A stretch of DNA of 64,000 bases, taken from positions 41,410,283-41,474,282 of the forward strand of contig CM053250.1 of assembly GCA_028583405.1 (NCBI GenBank). The letters run 5' to 3'. How positions within the stretch are numbered: the first letter of the stretch is position 1; each line of letters begins with the position of its first letter. The position numbers and the translations under genes are program-made. Shown piece after piece: positions 31,873 to 46,890 of the stretch. This DNA is from Pogonophryne albipinna. Taxonomy: Eukaryota > Chordata > Actinopteri > Perciformes > Artedidraconidae. Under the pieces are notes generated by a model that was not told the origin of the DNA, did no database searches, and worked only from the letters and a program-made list of their open reading frames with translations.

Positions 31873-32978
31873 ATAGAAGCTGGGTTACATTACGTAACCC
31901 CAGTTTCAACTTGGTTTGGCCAAGCCACTATATAGGTTCCTTGGTTTTTCATTGTAGCAGGTCAGTTGGTTGAGTTAACACCTAAGTGTAAATGATGCCA
32001 TGTTTCTTTGAGGTATTTTCTGTTGACCTCTTTTATAGGCCTAGTTATTAGAATGTATTGATTTATGATGTTTTCTGTGTACTTTTGGGTAAATAAAAAA
32101 CCCAGTTTATTTAAACCACTCCTGTGTCCTGTTGTTCATACCCCTCACTGTTTATTCATCATTCAATTCATTCTATATTTTATTCTGTAGATTGTGTACA
32201 GTACATTGCTTTTCACTTTACTGCTTTTTGCACTCCTGGTTAGAAGCTAAACTGCATTTTGTTTTCTCAGTACATGTAACCTGTGCAATAACAATAAAGT
32301 TGAATCTAATCTTGAGCAGGAACTAATCTATTTAAATATCTGACATTAACGATTAAACACATTTGTGCACTCTTTATAAATGCAAACTGGTCAAGACCAC
32401 TGACGGAAGTAGTTTTGCAAACTAGTGGTTCTGTCTTTTACATGTAGGATTCAACCCCCCTTGTATTGATTTGTATTAAAATGAACAGACACTTGAGTCA
32501 TTCATTTGTAGTGATATAATAATTGTTCATCTGCAACGAAGAACGCCAACGCAAATTCCACCATTGCAAACCGAGTCAAGCCGACTCTGAGCTGTCCGAC
32601 TTCAGGCAAGCTTTTTGAGACCTCCCCCGGCTGCAATTGGCTATTCTCGTCTACTTTCGAGACGCCACAATAATAATAAAAATGATGATTATTACCATAC
32701 TTTTGTCTATTTTTATTCCTCTGTGTTGCGTTTTCAAGGTGCAATGCCAAGACACATTCTTTGTATAAATCAGCACCACATTTGTAGTTCTTCCGGTTTG
32801 CAAAGACATAGGGTCTTACAAATATATATCTACTAAGTATATAAAATATCTAGTATAGCCAAACTAGTAATTACACTGCATCAAGATTATGTATATTAAG
32901 AAAAATATGTTGGTTTATTAAAGATATTTTAGATATTTTAGCTATTCTAGAAATGGGGTTATTCGGTTGGTTCTTTCT
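31873..32978. other. Flank with a LINE tail
   Basis: From about 32150 to 32316 the sequence ends AACAATAAAGTTGAATCTAA, a typical fish LINE 3' tail. 32500-32840 is GC-mixed with no recognised family. No gene seen. Confidence 0.4.
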
Positions 32979-33960
32979 TTTTTGGTTACTGTGATCATCT
33001 ACAGTACATTGTTGGTTACTGTGATCATCTACAGTACAGTGTTGGTTACTGTGATCATCTACAGTACATTGTTGGTTACTGTGATCATCTACAGTACATT
33101 GTTGGTTACTGTGATGTTCTACAGTACATTGTTGGTTACTGTGATGTTCTACAGTACAGTGTTGGTTACTGTGATGTTCTACAGTACAGTGTTGGTTACT
33201 GTGATGTTCTACAGTACAGTGTTGGTTACTGTGATGTTCTACAGTACAGTGTTGGTTACTGTGATGTTCTACAGTACAGTGTTGGTTACTGTGATGTTCT
33301 ACAGTACAGTGTTGGTTACTGTGATGTTCTACAGTACAGTGTTGGTTACTGTGATCATCTACAGTACATTGTTGGTTACTGTGATCTTCTACAGTACAGT
33401 GTTGGTTACTGTGATCTTCTACAGTACATTGTTGGTTACTGTGATCTTCTACAGTACATTGTTGGTTACTGTGATCTTCTACAGTACAGTGTTGGTTACT
33501 GTGATCATCTACAGTACATTGTTGGTTACTGTGATCTTCTACAGTACAGTGTTGGTTACTGTGATGTTCTACAGTACAGTGTTGGTTACTGTGATCATCT
33601 ACAGTACATTGTTGGTTACTGTGATCATCTACAGTACATTGTTGGTTACTGTGATCATCTACAGTACAGTGTTGGTTACTGTGATGTTCTACAGTACATT
33701 GTTGGTTACTGTGATCATCTACAGTACATTGTTGGTTACTGTGATCTTCTACAGTACATTGTTGGTTACTGTGATGTTCTACAGTACAGTGTTGGTTACT
33801 GTGATGTTCTACAGTACAGTGTTGGTTACTGTGATGTTCTACAGTACAGTGTTGGTTACTGTGATGTTCTACAGTACAGTGTTGGTTACTGTGATGTTCT
33901 ACAGTACATTGTTGGTTACTGTGATCATCTACAGTACATTGTTGGTTACTGTGATTTTAT
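32979..33960 (+). repeat. 30-bp minisatellite, about 33 units
   Basis: The unit reads GTTGGTTACTGTGATNNTCT then ACAGTACAKT. One two-base position takes three states (CA, GT, CT) and the last-but-one base two states (T, G); almost nothing else varies. Because 30 is divisible by three, an uninterrupted 348-codon frame exists, but its product is a simple repeat and is not credible as a gene. Each unit contains ACTGT and ACAGT about 10 bases apart, so single strands could form small hairpins. Confidence 0.95.
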
Positions 33961-34254
33961 ACAGTTGGGACGTTACTACTGCTATTTCTACAGTAACTCC
34001 AGAGTTGCTGTAATTTTGGGTTGGAAACACAGTATTATACTCTAAAATGCTATACAGTAATTTACTGTGCACAAACACTGTAAATAACTGTGGATTTCAC
34101 AGCCATGTTTTACAGTGCATGTATATGCTCAGCTAACCAGTAGTGTGTAACATCATTCAAATCAACCTGTTCAACATTAAAGTGAGGAACACATTCATGC
34201 ACAAACAATGTAATAACATCATTAAAATGATATGATATGCTTAAATGAGCCATT

Positions 34255-34431
34255 CAGCATAATGAGTACTTTTACTTTTGGTATTTCAAGTATCTTTTGA
34301 TGCCAATACTTTTTTACTTTTATTCAAGTACAAATTTGAATGCAGTACTTTTACTTGTAACAGAGTATTTGTACACTGTAGTTTTGCTACTTTTACCTAA
34401 GTAGATCATCTAAGTCCTTCTTCCACCTTTG
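34255..34431. mobile_element. Fragment of the hAT MITE family
   Basis: Contains GCAGTACTTTTACTTGTAAC, AGAGTATTTGTACACTG and ends TCCTTCTTCCACC, matching the family at 23160-23326. Clear terminal duplications were not found. The 300 bp before it (34013-34110) has TTTACAGTGC-type repeat remnants. Confidence 0.6.
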
Positions 34432-36189
34432 CATCACACATAGGACACTGCATGAACGACTTTCAAAAAATTGTAGTATGAAACTTATACAATACAAAGC
34501 AATGTCCTACGATACAATTCAAACAACATTTTGGAGCAATATAGAAAAATACTAAATCATTTTGCACACATTTCAACATGCGATGATACATTACAACACA
34601 ATGGAATACATATAATACAAAGCAATGTGCAATGACATTGTTCTACATTTAGATCCAATGGAATGACACACTGACATCACCTGGTACAATATGATCCTAT
34701 GTTATGATATCATAATGATACACTATCATTGGAATTGGAATTGAAATGATTTCTGACATAATATAATGTGATATATAACCAAACATTGTAAAAGACAATA
34801 GAATAAAATCACGTTGAATAAGAACAAATCATCATGATTTCATAACAGTCTCATAATATACTCATCTCCTTCTTGCAATGCTTTCTTAACTCAGTCTAGA
34901 TTGGTCAGCTGTCTTATGAGATCATCTTTAGAACAGGAAGTGAGGTGCACATTTCAACTTCCTTGAATGATGTGGAATTTGCTGCACTGACAATGTCAAG
35001 CAGTATTTTGTAATGGGACAAGCATGATATATTTTATTCCTATTCAATATAGTTCCTTTGTCCAACAACTATCAAATAAACCCAATGAAGTACAGTGTTG
35101 CTCTGGGTGAGCTGTTCATTCTCTACCATGAACACACTGTAGTTTGTTTGGATCCCATACGCCGTCCTGCTGCCACAAATACTCCCAGTTGAGCACCAAA
35201 TTACAAATTAAAGTAATCTTCAGCCAAAAAAAGTACATTCACACATCAGACCACAGGTACTTTTAAAATTTGACGGATTACAAAGAATGGTCAAAAGGCC
35301 TGGAAGTATTATTGCTACGCACATCGTACGACCTATATATTGTGCTTTTGGGGGTTTAGTCTTTCCTGTAGTGTGCAGGTGTTACATAGTCACATCACTA
35401 CTTAACACTCGCGCTTCTATTGGCTAACGCTCCAACATATTTTACTGATAAATGAAAAAATGAAAGGGCGGGACAGCCAAGTAGTTGGCCAATCACAACA
35501 GAGCTGGCCAGCTAACCAATTAGAGCAGACTGGGCTCTGGTTTCAGACAGAGGGTGAACAGAGGTGCTGCAGCACAGGCAGTATGAGAACAATAAAGAGC
35601 TTTACACTCTATAATAACTAATATCATAGCAGATGGCCCTAAACACTTTATACATATTGCTTAGTGGATAATACAACTTTGCTTTGAAATCAGCGTGTCA
35701 GCCACTGTTACTTTGCTCCAGGGATTTTGTAGTTTTTGAACATTAAAAGCATGGAAACATGTTACAGCAGAGGCACATAATTCTAATATGAACCTGAATA
35801 TGAGCAGAATAGGGACCCTTTAAGCTGTATGCTTGTACAAACGAGTATCAGAGTATTACAGGTGTACTGGAGCAAGCCCTGTAAATGCAGAATTGATGCC
35901 ATAGGGGTACGTGAAGCACCATAGTTTGACATTAAGGGCAACTGACCAAGCTTTCATATTAGAGGTTATAGGAATGAGAACACAATGAAATGACAACATA
36001 CTCGCATATTCCCCCTTCTATTCATCTTGGCAGTATTGAACTCCAAAGACACAAGTTTATATTTTAGTATACTCTGTATTTAATTTTTTTTAAGCATTTG
36101 GTATATCCATGAAATCTGTAACTGTCAAGGAAACAACAACAATTAAACCTTGCAATAATGATGACATCATTCAAACAGAAGTATTTTGA
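34432..36189. other. Unassigned, AT-rich
   Basis: Around 34480-34830 short ATACAA/CAATG motifs recur loosely. No gene or repeat family recognised. Confidence 0.4.
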
Positions 36190-36363
36190 TACGAGAGCAG
36201 GCCCGGTTCCAGAACAAAATGACTCAGGGTGCATCTGAGATTAGAGAGGGTGCAGTGGTAAAGTGCTATTTTTATAAGTGGGGAGTGGACCTAACCTCCT
36301 CTAGGGGGGTCCTCATCTCCTCTAGGGGGGTCCGGGGGCATGCTCCCCCAGGAAGATTTTCTT

Positions 36364-36939
36364 TTAAATATTGAAGTTAAAAGCATCAATCTGGTGCACT
36401 TTGAGAGCAAAATGAAGAGATCTATGGATACATCTCAACACCCATATGAAACAGAACTGTAAACAGATTTTCTTTTTCTTTATGGATATTTTACAAATCA
36501 CTCCCCTTTTAAACTGTATTCTTGTTTTACTGTCATATAGTATTTCATTTTTAGTGAGTGAGTTACTCAGATGAGTACCAGGAGACAGCGGTTGGTACTC
36601 TGGTACAGTTGTGGTGAAGGCATCTGACGTACTTGAACCGAAATGTCTACATGCATAGCAGAAGATGGCATCTTTTTTACATGAATATTCCAGCCAATCA
36701 CTGTTTTGAAACCATGAGCTACAAAATGAGCAGTAGCGTGGCGTGGGGAAAAATGTAGGGGAAAGCCCATTTTTTGGGTGGGGGGGGGGGGTGGTCAATA
36801 ACGTAACCAGATGAGTGATTACAGCGCCCGGTATCATTTTAGACACATTTGTATCACACAGATGCAGGACTTGCACACGCCTGTTATCTAACCGACAGGT
36901 CCGCATGCACTCTCCAGCTGAAACTCTCTCCTTATTCAT
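36364..36939 (-). pseudogene. hAT transposase TTF-type finger fragment
   Basis: On the minus strand the middle of this frame reads RYCSFCSSWFQNSDWLEYSC then KKDAIFCYACRHFGSS. W-x-x-DWLEYS followed by DAxFCxxCRxFG is the TTF zinc-finger start of hAT transposases related to ZMYM1. The parts before and after have no recognised motif and it stops before the catalytic region. Another, differently worded finger fragment lies just upstream at 36956-37213, so two transposase lineages or two halves of a rearranged gene are present. Confidence 0.65.
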
Positions 36940-36955
36940 TTAAGCATTTTACTTA

Positions 36956-37213
36956 TTAATGTATGCAGACAATCACACAATCTATGTGATTTTTGGATTT
37001 ACCGTGCCTCTCAATTGCCCGTGACAGGTTGGCAAGGTCGATGAATCCTGAAGTTGCCCAAGGATTGTTCAGGGAGCACGAATCCTTGTCAAAAAGAAGA
37101 CATGGCCAGCAAAATAGACGCTGAAGTTTAGTGCTTCCAGTTAGCCACTCCGTGCGGACATAATTGTCCTCATTGAACGTCCGATTCTCTCCCTTTTTCC
37201 TCTGTGTACACAC
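36956..37213 (-). pseudogene. Second TTF-type finger fragment
   Basis: The minus strand encodes VRTEWLTGSTKLQRLFCWPC then LLFDKDSCSLNNPWATSGFI and DLANLSRAIERHGKSKNHI. The W-L-x-x-S...LFCWPCLLF and the D-L-x-x-L...ERHxxSxxH tail are a TTF/hAT finger of another subfamily than the 36364-36939 piece. It has no catalytic domain. Confidence 0.65.
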
Positions 37214-37864
37214 AGCTCGAGTGCGGGCATTGGCCTGTCATCTGATTTAATTTTTAGTTGCTGCTATAGCTGAAGTTTAGTAAAGTTATGTTTGATTAAG
37301 TACGCCAAGTCTCCACCCTCCATAATGCTTCATTTGCTTGATAATTTCTAACGGCGGTGATGACAGTTACAGTATTAAAACTGATGTTGATGTGATTTGA
37401 TTGGATGGCAGTGTCCAATCAAATCGCCAGCCGCCTCTGAAGGGAAGCAAGAGGCGTCTGGCTTCCCTTGGCATGGCCCTGACCAATCACAGGTTGGCAG
37501 GGGCATCACGTGGGCCTCATCTGATTGGTCAATCCCTCAAAAAATGTTCACCAAGGGAAGCCAGATTCGGCTGGCCTCCTCTCGCAACAGTGAGTGCAAT
37601 CTACTGTTTCACCATAACATCTAGAGGGGCGCTGTTTGTTTCACTCTTTGTAAAATACTCAATGAGAATGGGGGAGAGACGGGCCGGCAGCAACACACAA
37701 CAAAGGAGAATTATCGAAACAAAACAAAGTGTTTTTATTTATTTATTTAAATTATAACTACAATCCGAAAAAACAGGGGAAGCCTGGCTTCCCTTGGCCT
37801 CCGGGAGAAAACGCCACTGAAAATGAGCGCCTTACCCCGCTGTACAGGCGAGTTGGGTACCTTT

Positions 37865-38125
37865 TTAAATATACCTGTGCAGGCTCTGTTTTGCCGAGGT
37901 CCTCTGGCACTTGCGGGCCGCCGACGGGTGGCGGTGTTTGGGGCAACGAAGACGGCTGCGGCTGCTCCGCCTCCGTGGGCGAGGCGGGAGGACGTTAGTG
38001 TCCACGACAGTGGCCGCGGGTAACGTAATGTCCCCATGATCTGAACTGTTATTACCTGCAGTAGATGCAGTGTTACTGCTGGCGATAAGAGCTGGTTGTT
38101 TTAACCATTTTCTGATGTCCATCAT
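37865..38125 (-). pseudogene. hAT transposase first-exon remnant
   Basis: The minus-strand frame starts MMDIRKWLKQPA, a common opening (MDIRKFF/WLK) of ZMYM-like hAT transposases, then a serine/threonine-rich stretch and a basic stretch (PPRPRRRSSRSRLRC). It lies about 0.2 kb inside the right terminus, the expected place for the start. A neighbouring frame carries YLKRYPTRLYSG, which resembles the next conserved box, so a frameshift near 37870 is likely. Confidence 0.5.
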
Positions 38126-38341
38126 TGACTATATTCTTCTTATTATTGTTATTATTACTACAATTATGATTATTGTTATTATATATGTAATATTCTTTTT
38201 TCACTTTAGATTTATTTTATTTTTTTCACTTTTAAATTTTTTTGTTTTCACTTTTCGTTTTTCAAATGAGGGTGCATCACGACTCAACTGAGGGTGCAAT
38301 GCACCCTTATGGACCCCCGTAGAACCGGGCCTGTACGAGAC

Positions 38342-39068
38342 AGGCAACTCAGAGGGACTGATTGTTAGTAGTGAAAAAAGCCCAATAACAAGTGACATCA
38401 CAGTGCACAGCCTGTCAGCTCGTTCAGAGAGCAGCCTGACAGTACACTTGGTAAAGAGATGCTCATTTGGGCGGGGGAATGAAGTGGCCGCAGCTCGTTA
38501 GGCTCTGACAATGGCACCTCTGTGAGGAGCGGCCCATTCACGCTCACATTCCCTCTGCCACTCCGTCTTCATTATTATCATGGCCTGGAAGAATCTGAAA
38601 AGAGACCCTGCCCACTCCCCTCCACAGCCCCACTTCATTTGCTCAGGCGCACAGATTTCAATTTCCAGTCCACCCTTTGTCCTCCCACTAACAATTATCT
38701 CTCTCCCTCTGTCTCCCCCTCTTCACGTTTCAGTTCCAACACCTTCCCTAATTTACATTTTATTTAGACTGACATTCCTGACCTACAAAAGCATTTCAAG
38801 CAGCCAACAAAACTGTTCTGGAGGTCCAACTTCCCCTCTGCTCTGAGCTCTGTTCTGGGCTCCAAATATTGCTCCGAAAATAAAGCGTTATAGAAATTCT
38901 TTGCTTCAGTTTGTCCATTTGAATTGAAGCTTCTTCCTTCAGGCCGGATGTTAGTAAGTGTGCAACTTAGCGTTTTAAAAACAGCTTTGTACCAGCAGCC
39001 ATCGCACAAAATAACAAGTTGTAGCAGGGCCACACAGATGCTATGGTCACAATGCCTATTTATCTATG
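38342..39068. other. Unassigned
   Basis: No recognised gene or repeat. A pyrimidine-rich stretch lies at 38690-38760. Confidence 0.4.
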
Positions 39069-39070
39069 TA

Positions 39071-40703
39071 CACTGAACAAAAATATAAATGCAACACTTT
39101 TGTTTTTGCTCCCATTTTTCATGAGATGAACTCAAAGATCTAAAACATTTTCTATTTACACAAAATAACCATTTCTCTCAAATATTGTTCACAAATCTGA
39201 AAAAATCTGTGATAGTGAGCACTTCTCCTTTGCCGAGATAATCCATCCCACCTCACAGGTGTGGCATATCAAGATGCTGATTAGACAGCATGATTATTGC
39301 ACAGGTGTGCCTTAGGCTGGCCACAATAAAAGGCCACTCTAAAATGTTCAGTTTTATCACACAGCACAATGCCACAGATGTCGCAAGTTTTGAGGGAGCG
39401 TGCAATTGGCATGCTGACAGCAGGAATGTCCACCAGAGCTGTTGCCCGTGAATTGAATGTTCATTTCTCTACCATAAGCCGTCTCCAAAGGCGTTTCAGA
39501 GAATTTGGCAGTACATCCAACCGGCCTCACAACCGCAGACCACGTGTAACCACACCAGCCCAGGACCTCCACATCCAGCATGTTCACCTCCAAGATCGTC
39601 TGAGACCAGCCACTCGGACAGCTGCTGCAACAATCGGTTTGCATAACCAAAGAATTTCTGCACAAACTGTCAGAAACCGTCTCAGGGAAGCTCATCTGCA
39701 TGCTCGTCGTCCTCATCGGGGTCTCCACCTGACTCCGGTTCGTCGTCGTAACCGACTTGAGTGGGCAAATGCTCACATTCGATGGCGTCTGGCACGTTGG
39801 AGAGGTGTTCTCTTCACGGATGAATCCCGGTTTTCACTGTTCAGGGCAGATGGCAGACAGCGTGTGTGGCGTCGTGTGGGTGAGCGGTTTTCAATGTCAA
39901 TGTTGTGAATCGAGTGGCCCATGGTGGTGGTGGGGTTATGGTATGGGCAGGCGTATGTTATGGACGATGAACACAGGTGCATTTTATTGATGGCATTGTG
40001 AATGCACAGAGATACCGTGACGAGATCCTGAGGCCCATTGTTGTGCCATTCATCCACGACCATCACCTCATGTTGTAGCATGATAATGCACGGCCCCATG
40101 TTGCAAGGATCTGTACACAATTCCTGGAGGCTGAAAACATCCCAGTTCTTGCATGGCCAGCATACTCACCGGACATGTCACCCATTGAGCATGTTTGGGA
40201 TGCTCTGGATCGGCGTATACGACAGCGTGTTCCAGTTCCTGCCAATATCCAGCAACTTGGCACAGCCATTGAAGAGGAGTGGAGCAACATTCCACAGGCC
40301 ACAATCAACAACCTGATCAACTCTATGCCAAGGAGATGTGTTGCACTGCGTGAGGCAAATGGTGGTCACACCAGATACTGACTGGTTTTCGGACCCCCCC
40401 AGACCCCCCCAATAAAGCAAAACTGCACGTTTCAGAGTGGCCTTTTATTGTGGCCAGCCTAAGGCACACCTGTGCAATAATCATGCTGTCTAATCAGCAT
40501 CTTGATATGCCACACCTGTGAGGTGGGATGGATTATCTCTGCAAAGGAGAAGTGCTCACTATCACAGATTTTTTCAGATTTGTGAACAATATTTGAGATA
40601 AATGGTTATTTTGTGTATATAGAAAATGTTTTAGATCTTTGAGTTCATCTCATGAAAAATGGGAGCAAAAACAAAAGTGTTGCATTTATATTTTTGTTCA
40701 GTG
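39071..40703 (+). mobile_element. Tc1/mariner element with long TIRs, 1633 bp
   Basis: Starts CACTGAACAAAAATATAAAT and ends in the inverse, with TA at both flanks (39069-39070, 40704-40705). The TIRs are about 285 bp long (39071-39357 and 40410-40703) and very similar. The centre encodes a Tc1-type transposase on the plus strand with a few disabling changes. The high similarity of the TIRs points to a fairly recent insertion. Confidence 0.95.
39369..40380 (+). pseudogene. Tc1-type transposase, frameshifted
   Basis: The ATG at 39369 opens MPQMSQVLRERAIGMLTAGM, a paired-like helix-turn-helix (STRAVARELNVHFSTISRLQ), a GRPR-like linker (NRRPRVTT) and the catalytic domain. The DDE residues are visible but in different frames: FTDESRFSLF in the first, HDNARPHVARI and SPDMSPIEHVWD in later ones. 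The first frame ends at 39908 after a small deletion at about 39895. More shifts follow before 40020, and a TAG at 40076-40078 interrupts HLML-HDNARPH. The C-terminus (RRCVALREANGGHTRY, stop at 40379-40381) is intact. The family length is about 335-340 residues, so nothing large is missing. The product would normally cut and paste the element at TA sites; this copy cannot. Confidence 0.92.
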
Positions 40704-40705
40704 TA

Positions 40706-42556
<1,851 letters not shown>

Positions 42557-42616
42557 GGTGGTTGTTAATGATTTCAACTCACGTTCACATTTGAGTTGAA
42601 ATCATTAACAACCACC
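42557..42616. repeat. Perfect hairpin, 25-bp arms, 10-base loop
   Basis: The arm 42557-42581 (GGTGGTTGTTAATGATTTCA and five more) is the exact reverse complement of 42592-42616. The flanks do not extend the pairing. It may be the ends of a tiny fold-back element or a transcribed hairpin. Confidence 0.85.
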
Positions 42617-43892
42617 ATTAGGATGGCTGACTTCCTATAAAGTGCTCTCATATAAAAGAACAATGTCCTCATAGGAGAAGAATGTTTTGTTTTTGAGTTC
42701 CTATGTGTATATGCCTTTACATGTAACACAAATAATGATCTGTACATGTTCATTTAGTGTCATGTTTAAAAAAAAAAGTGTTCATGTTAATATGGCACAA
42801 TGAGGCCAAGAACAGCAACACATGTTGCCCTGCCCTGAATTGACACTGTTAAAATACTTTGAGAATGGATGTTCTGGTCTTTATCAGTGAATGGAGTTCA
42901 GCTTCTATCAGTAGACATGTTGGAACATCATTTCAGACAGACTGTGAAGTTGTGCATGCGTGATCTGATTGCTATCAGCTGTTTGAGCTCTAGATAATTG
43001 AATGTTCCAGGAATTTGTCCTAAAACCCGGAAAAAGGGTTTTACCATTTTACCACTTCTTCTTCACTTGACATCATGCTTCAAACCTCAAAAAGTGGTGT
43101 TAATATGTGGAGATTATGCACGTGTTAATATCATAAATATGCTAATGATCACATTTTCTGCAATATTCCAAATCCAATACAAAAATTCCATTGCCTTTTC
43201 TTGAGGGGCCCTTGCATTGCTAGCTTGTACGGTCTACAATAATACGTCATCCCTGCACCGCTCTATAAGACAGCCCAGCAACAGAAGGGTCTCCATGGAG
43301 TAAACCGTGTCCATCCTGGTCTTAGAGGGGATTTTCATCATCCCTCTTTGTGCCCGTTGGCCCCCCCGGACCTGCTGCTCATTATGCTCACCACTGGTTT
43401 TTTATGTTGTAAGTAGTGGTTAGGTTTAAAATTCTGCTACTGCTACACTGTGATATTTATACCAGCGGCCCCCACAAGCCTTCTCTGTGGCTTCATAATG
43501 ACACAACTCCACTGCAGTGATCTGAGCATAAGAACCCAAAGTTGAGAAACTGTATTGTCTGTGTTGACTACACCAGTATTAACCGAATGATTGTCTTTTT
43601 GTAAAATCATGTAGAGCACCACTCACTGATCTCAGTTTATTTAGCCTATTTTAAAAATATGAGAGCATTAAAAACTGAACTTTGGCTGCTTTCAGAGAAA
43701 TTGCTTGGTGGTGTCTAATACACATTTTAGGAGCTGGATTTTGAAATGGAGTACCATTGTGCTCATTCCTCGAAAGCTATGAGCACAAAGGGAAATCACA
43801 GAAATCAGTTCCCACTTAATTATATCCCCATTCCCCGACCTCCAGAAAATGTCATGCAGTCTATTTAAAAGCATTTACCTCTTAACATGGCT
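42617..43892. other. Unassigned
   Basis: No gene or repeat family recognised. Confidence 0.4.
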
Positions 43893-45079
<1,187 letters not shown>

Positions 45080-45330
45080 CAGCCTACACTTCAGACTAAA
45101 TACCTTGGTATCTGGCTTGATGATTGTCTCACTTTTAAACTTCATGTCAATAACCTGCTTAAAAAGCTGAGGGTTAGGCTAGGTTTCTTCTACAGGAACA
45201 AGTCCTGTTTCTCACTTGAGGCCAGGAAAAGGCTCTGTGACCTTTTGACCTGTGCTGGACTATGGTGATTTGATGTATATGAATGCACCTGCCAATTGCC
45301 TGGTCAAGTTAGATGCTGCGTATCACATGC
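45080..45330 (+). pseudogene. LINE RT thumb fragment
   Basis: The reading frame gives LQTKYLGIWLDDCLTFKLHV, NNLLKKLRVRLGFFYRNKSC and FSLEARKRLCDLL, then in another frame LDYGDLMYMNAPANCLVKLD. KYLGIWLDD...HV and LDYGD are thumb-region motifs of non-LTR reverse transcriptases found in fish. A frameshift lies at about 45250. It is cut on both sides and followed directly by an RTE-type fragment. Confidence 0.65.
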
Positions 45331-45417
45331 TTGCACCACTGCTTTTTGCAGATGATGTGGTTCTAATGGTTTCATTGGTCTGCGACCTTCAGCACTCACT
45401 GGATCGGTTCGCAACAT

Positions 45418-45606
45418 TTGATTATGTATGTGCAATAGGGAAAGTGCTGTACCTGTATGTTTCTTGTTTGTTTCTTTGCCATGTGATATGTGATCTCTGT
45501 TCTGTATCTATGACTGATTGACCTGAATGTTTTATGTGTATTATCTCGATGCCCAAGACAAATTTCTCCTAAGGGAGACAATAAAGCTTGATCTTATCTT
45601 CTTATC
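45418..45606 (+). mobile_element. LINE 3'-UTR fragment inside the RTE element
   Basis: Ends AGACAATAAAGCTTGATCTT followed by ATCTT repeats; no coding. It separates the first two RTE blocks, and the RTE motifs resume directly after it. Confidence 0.65.
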
Positions 45607-45814
45607 TAACCGAGTGTGAAGCGGCTGGGATGAGGATCAGCACCTCCAAATCTGAGGCCATGGTTCTTAGCAGGAAACCGATGGACTGTCCACTCCAAGT
45701 AGGGAATGAGTCCTTACCCCAAGTGAAGGAGTTCAAGTATCTCGGGGTCTTGTTCTCGAGTGAGGGAACAATGGAGCGTGAGATGGGTCGGAGCAGCGGG
45801 AGCGCTACTGCAGT

Positions 45815-46890
45815 CGCTTTGCTACCACTGGCTCAGATAATGAAAAACAACAAAATAAGTTACCATAGCTATGCAGATGACACACATTTACGTAACAATT
45901 TCACCAGCAGACTATGCTCCAATTCAAACACTGAGTAAGTGCATTGAACAAATCAATGACTGGATGTGTCAGAACTTTCTCCAATTAAACAAAGATAAAA
46001 CTGAGGTAATGGTTTTTGGAGCCAAGGCAGAACGTATAAAAGTTAGCGCTGAGCTTCAGTCTGCAATGTTCAAAACAACAGATAAAGCCAGAAATCTAGG
46101 TGTAGTCATGGACTCTGACCTGAGTTTCAACAGTCACATTAAAACAGTTACTAAATCAGCCTACTATCACCTAAAGAATATATCTAGGATTAAAAGACTA
46201 ATGTCACAGCAGGATTTGGAAAAACTTGTCCATGCTTTTATCTTCAGTAGACTCGACTACTGCAATGGTGTCTTCACAGGTCTCACTAAAAAATCTATTA
46301 GAAAGCTGCAGCTGATTCAGAACGCCGCTGCTCGAGTCCTCACTAACACTAAGAAAATGGATCACATCACTCCAGTTCTGAAGTCTTTACACTGGCTTCC
46401 TGTGTGTCAAAGAATAGATTTCAAAATACTGCTGCTGGTTTATAAAGCACTGAATGGTTTAGGCCCAAAATACATTTCTGACCTCCTGCTAAATTATGAA
46501 CCATCCAGATCTCTCAGGTCTTCAGAGACTGGTCAGCTTTCTGTCCCCAGAGTCAGAACTAAACATGGAGAAGCAGCGTTCAGTTATTATGCTCCAAATA
46601 TCTGGAACAAACTCCCAGAAACCTGCAGGTCCGCTGCAACTCTGACTACTTTTAAATCCAGGCTGAAGACTTTTCTTTTTGTCGCTGCTTTTAATTGAAC
46701 TATTCGTATCTTAGAATGCACTGTAACTTTTATCCATGTATTTTTTCTTTTAATGTTTATTTTATTAGCTTTTCTTTTTAATGACTGATTTTAAATGCCA
46801 TTTTCTTAATGTCTTTCATTTTTTTTTGTAAAACACTTTGAATTGCCTTGTGTTGAAAAGTGCTATATAAATAAACTTGCCTTGCCTTGT
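45815..46890 (+). mobile_element. 5'-truncated L2 LINE (copy B)
   Basis: Nearly identical to copy A (3391-4474) but on the plus strand. It begins in the RT at LPLAQIMKNNKISYHSYADD, with one base missing just after YADDT, so the remainder reads in the frame 45871-46698: LGVVMDSDLSF, FSRLDYCNGVF, LIQNAAARVLT, LHWLPVCQRI and FKSRLKTFLFVAAFN. The 3' tail ends TGCTATATAAATAAACTTGC with CTTGC repeats. It sits inside the RTE element, between the YLGVLFSSEG and YRTVVTKREL blocks. Confidence 0.9.

Larger units (their letters stand above)
36198..38333 (-). mobile_element. hAT element with TTF-finger transposase remnants, 2136 bp
   Basis: Starts CAGGCCCGGTTC and ends GAACCGGGCCTG, with an 8-bp duplication differing at its last base (TACGAGAG 36190-36197, TACGAGAC 38334-38341). 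Minus-strand coding remnants at 38125-37865, 37213-36956 and 36939-36364 resemble the N-terminal part of ZMYM1-like hAT transposases. The RNase-H-fold catalytic part is absent, so it is non-autonomous. Confidence 0.75.

Noticed and set aside
32967..34013. 348-codon open frame with LVTVIIYST-like repeats
   Set aside because: It is the 30-bp minisatellite read in frame; the unit length is divisible by three, no start or domain context exists, and variation is at repeat sites only.
38522..38846. Two overlapping plus-strand frames of 81 and 88 codons
   Set aside because: Pyrimidine-rich sequence gives long open frames by composition; no domain recognised.
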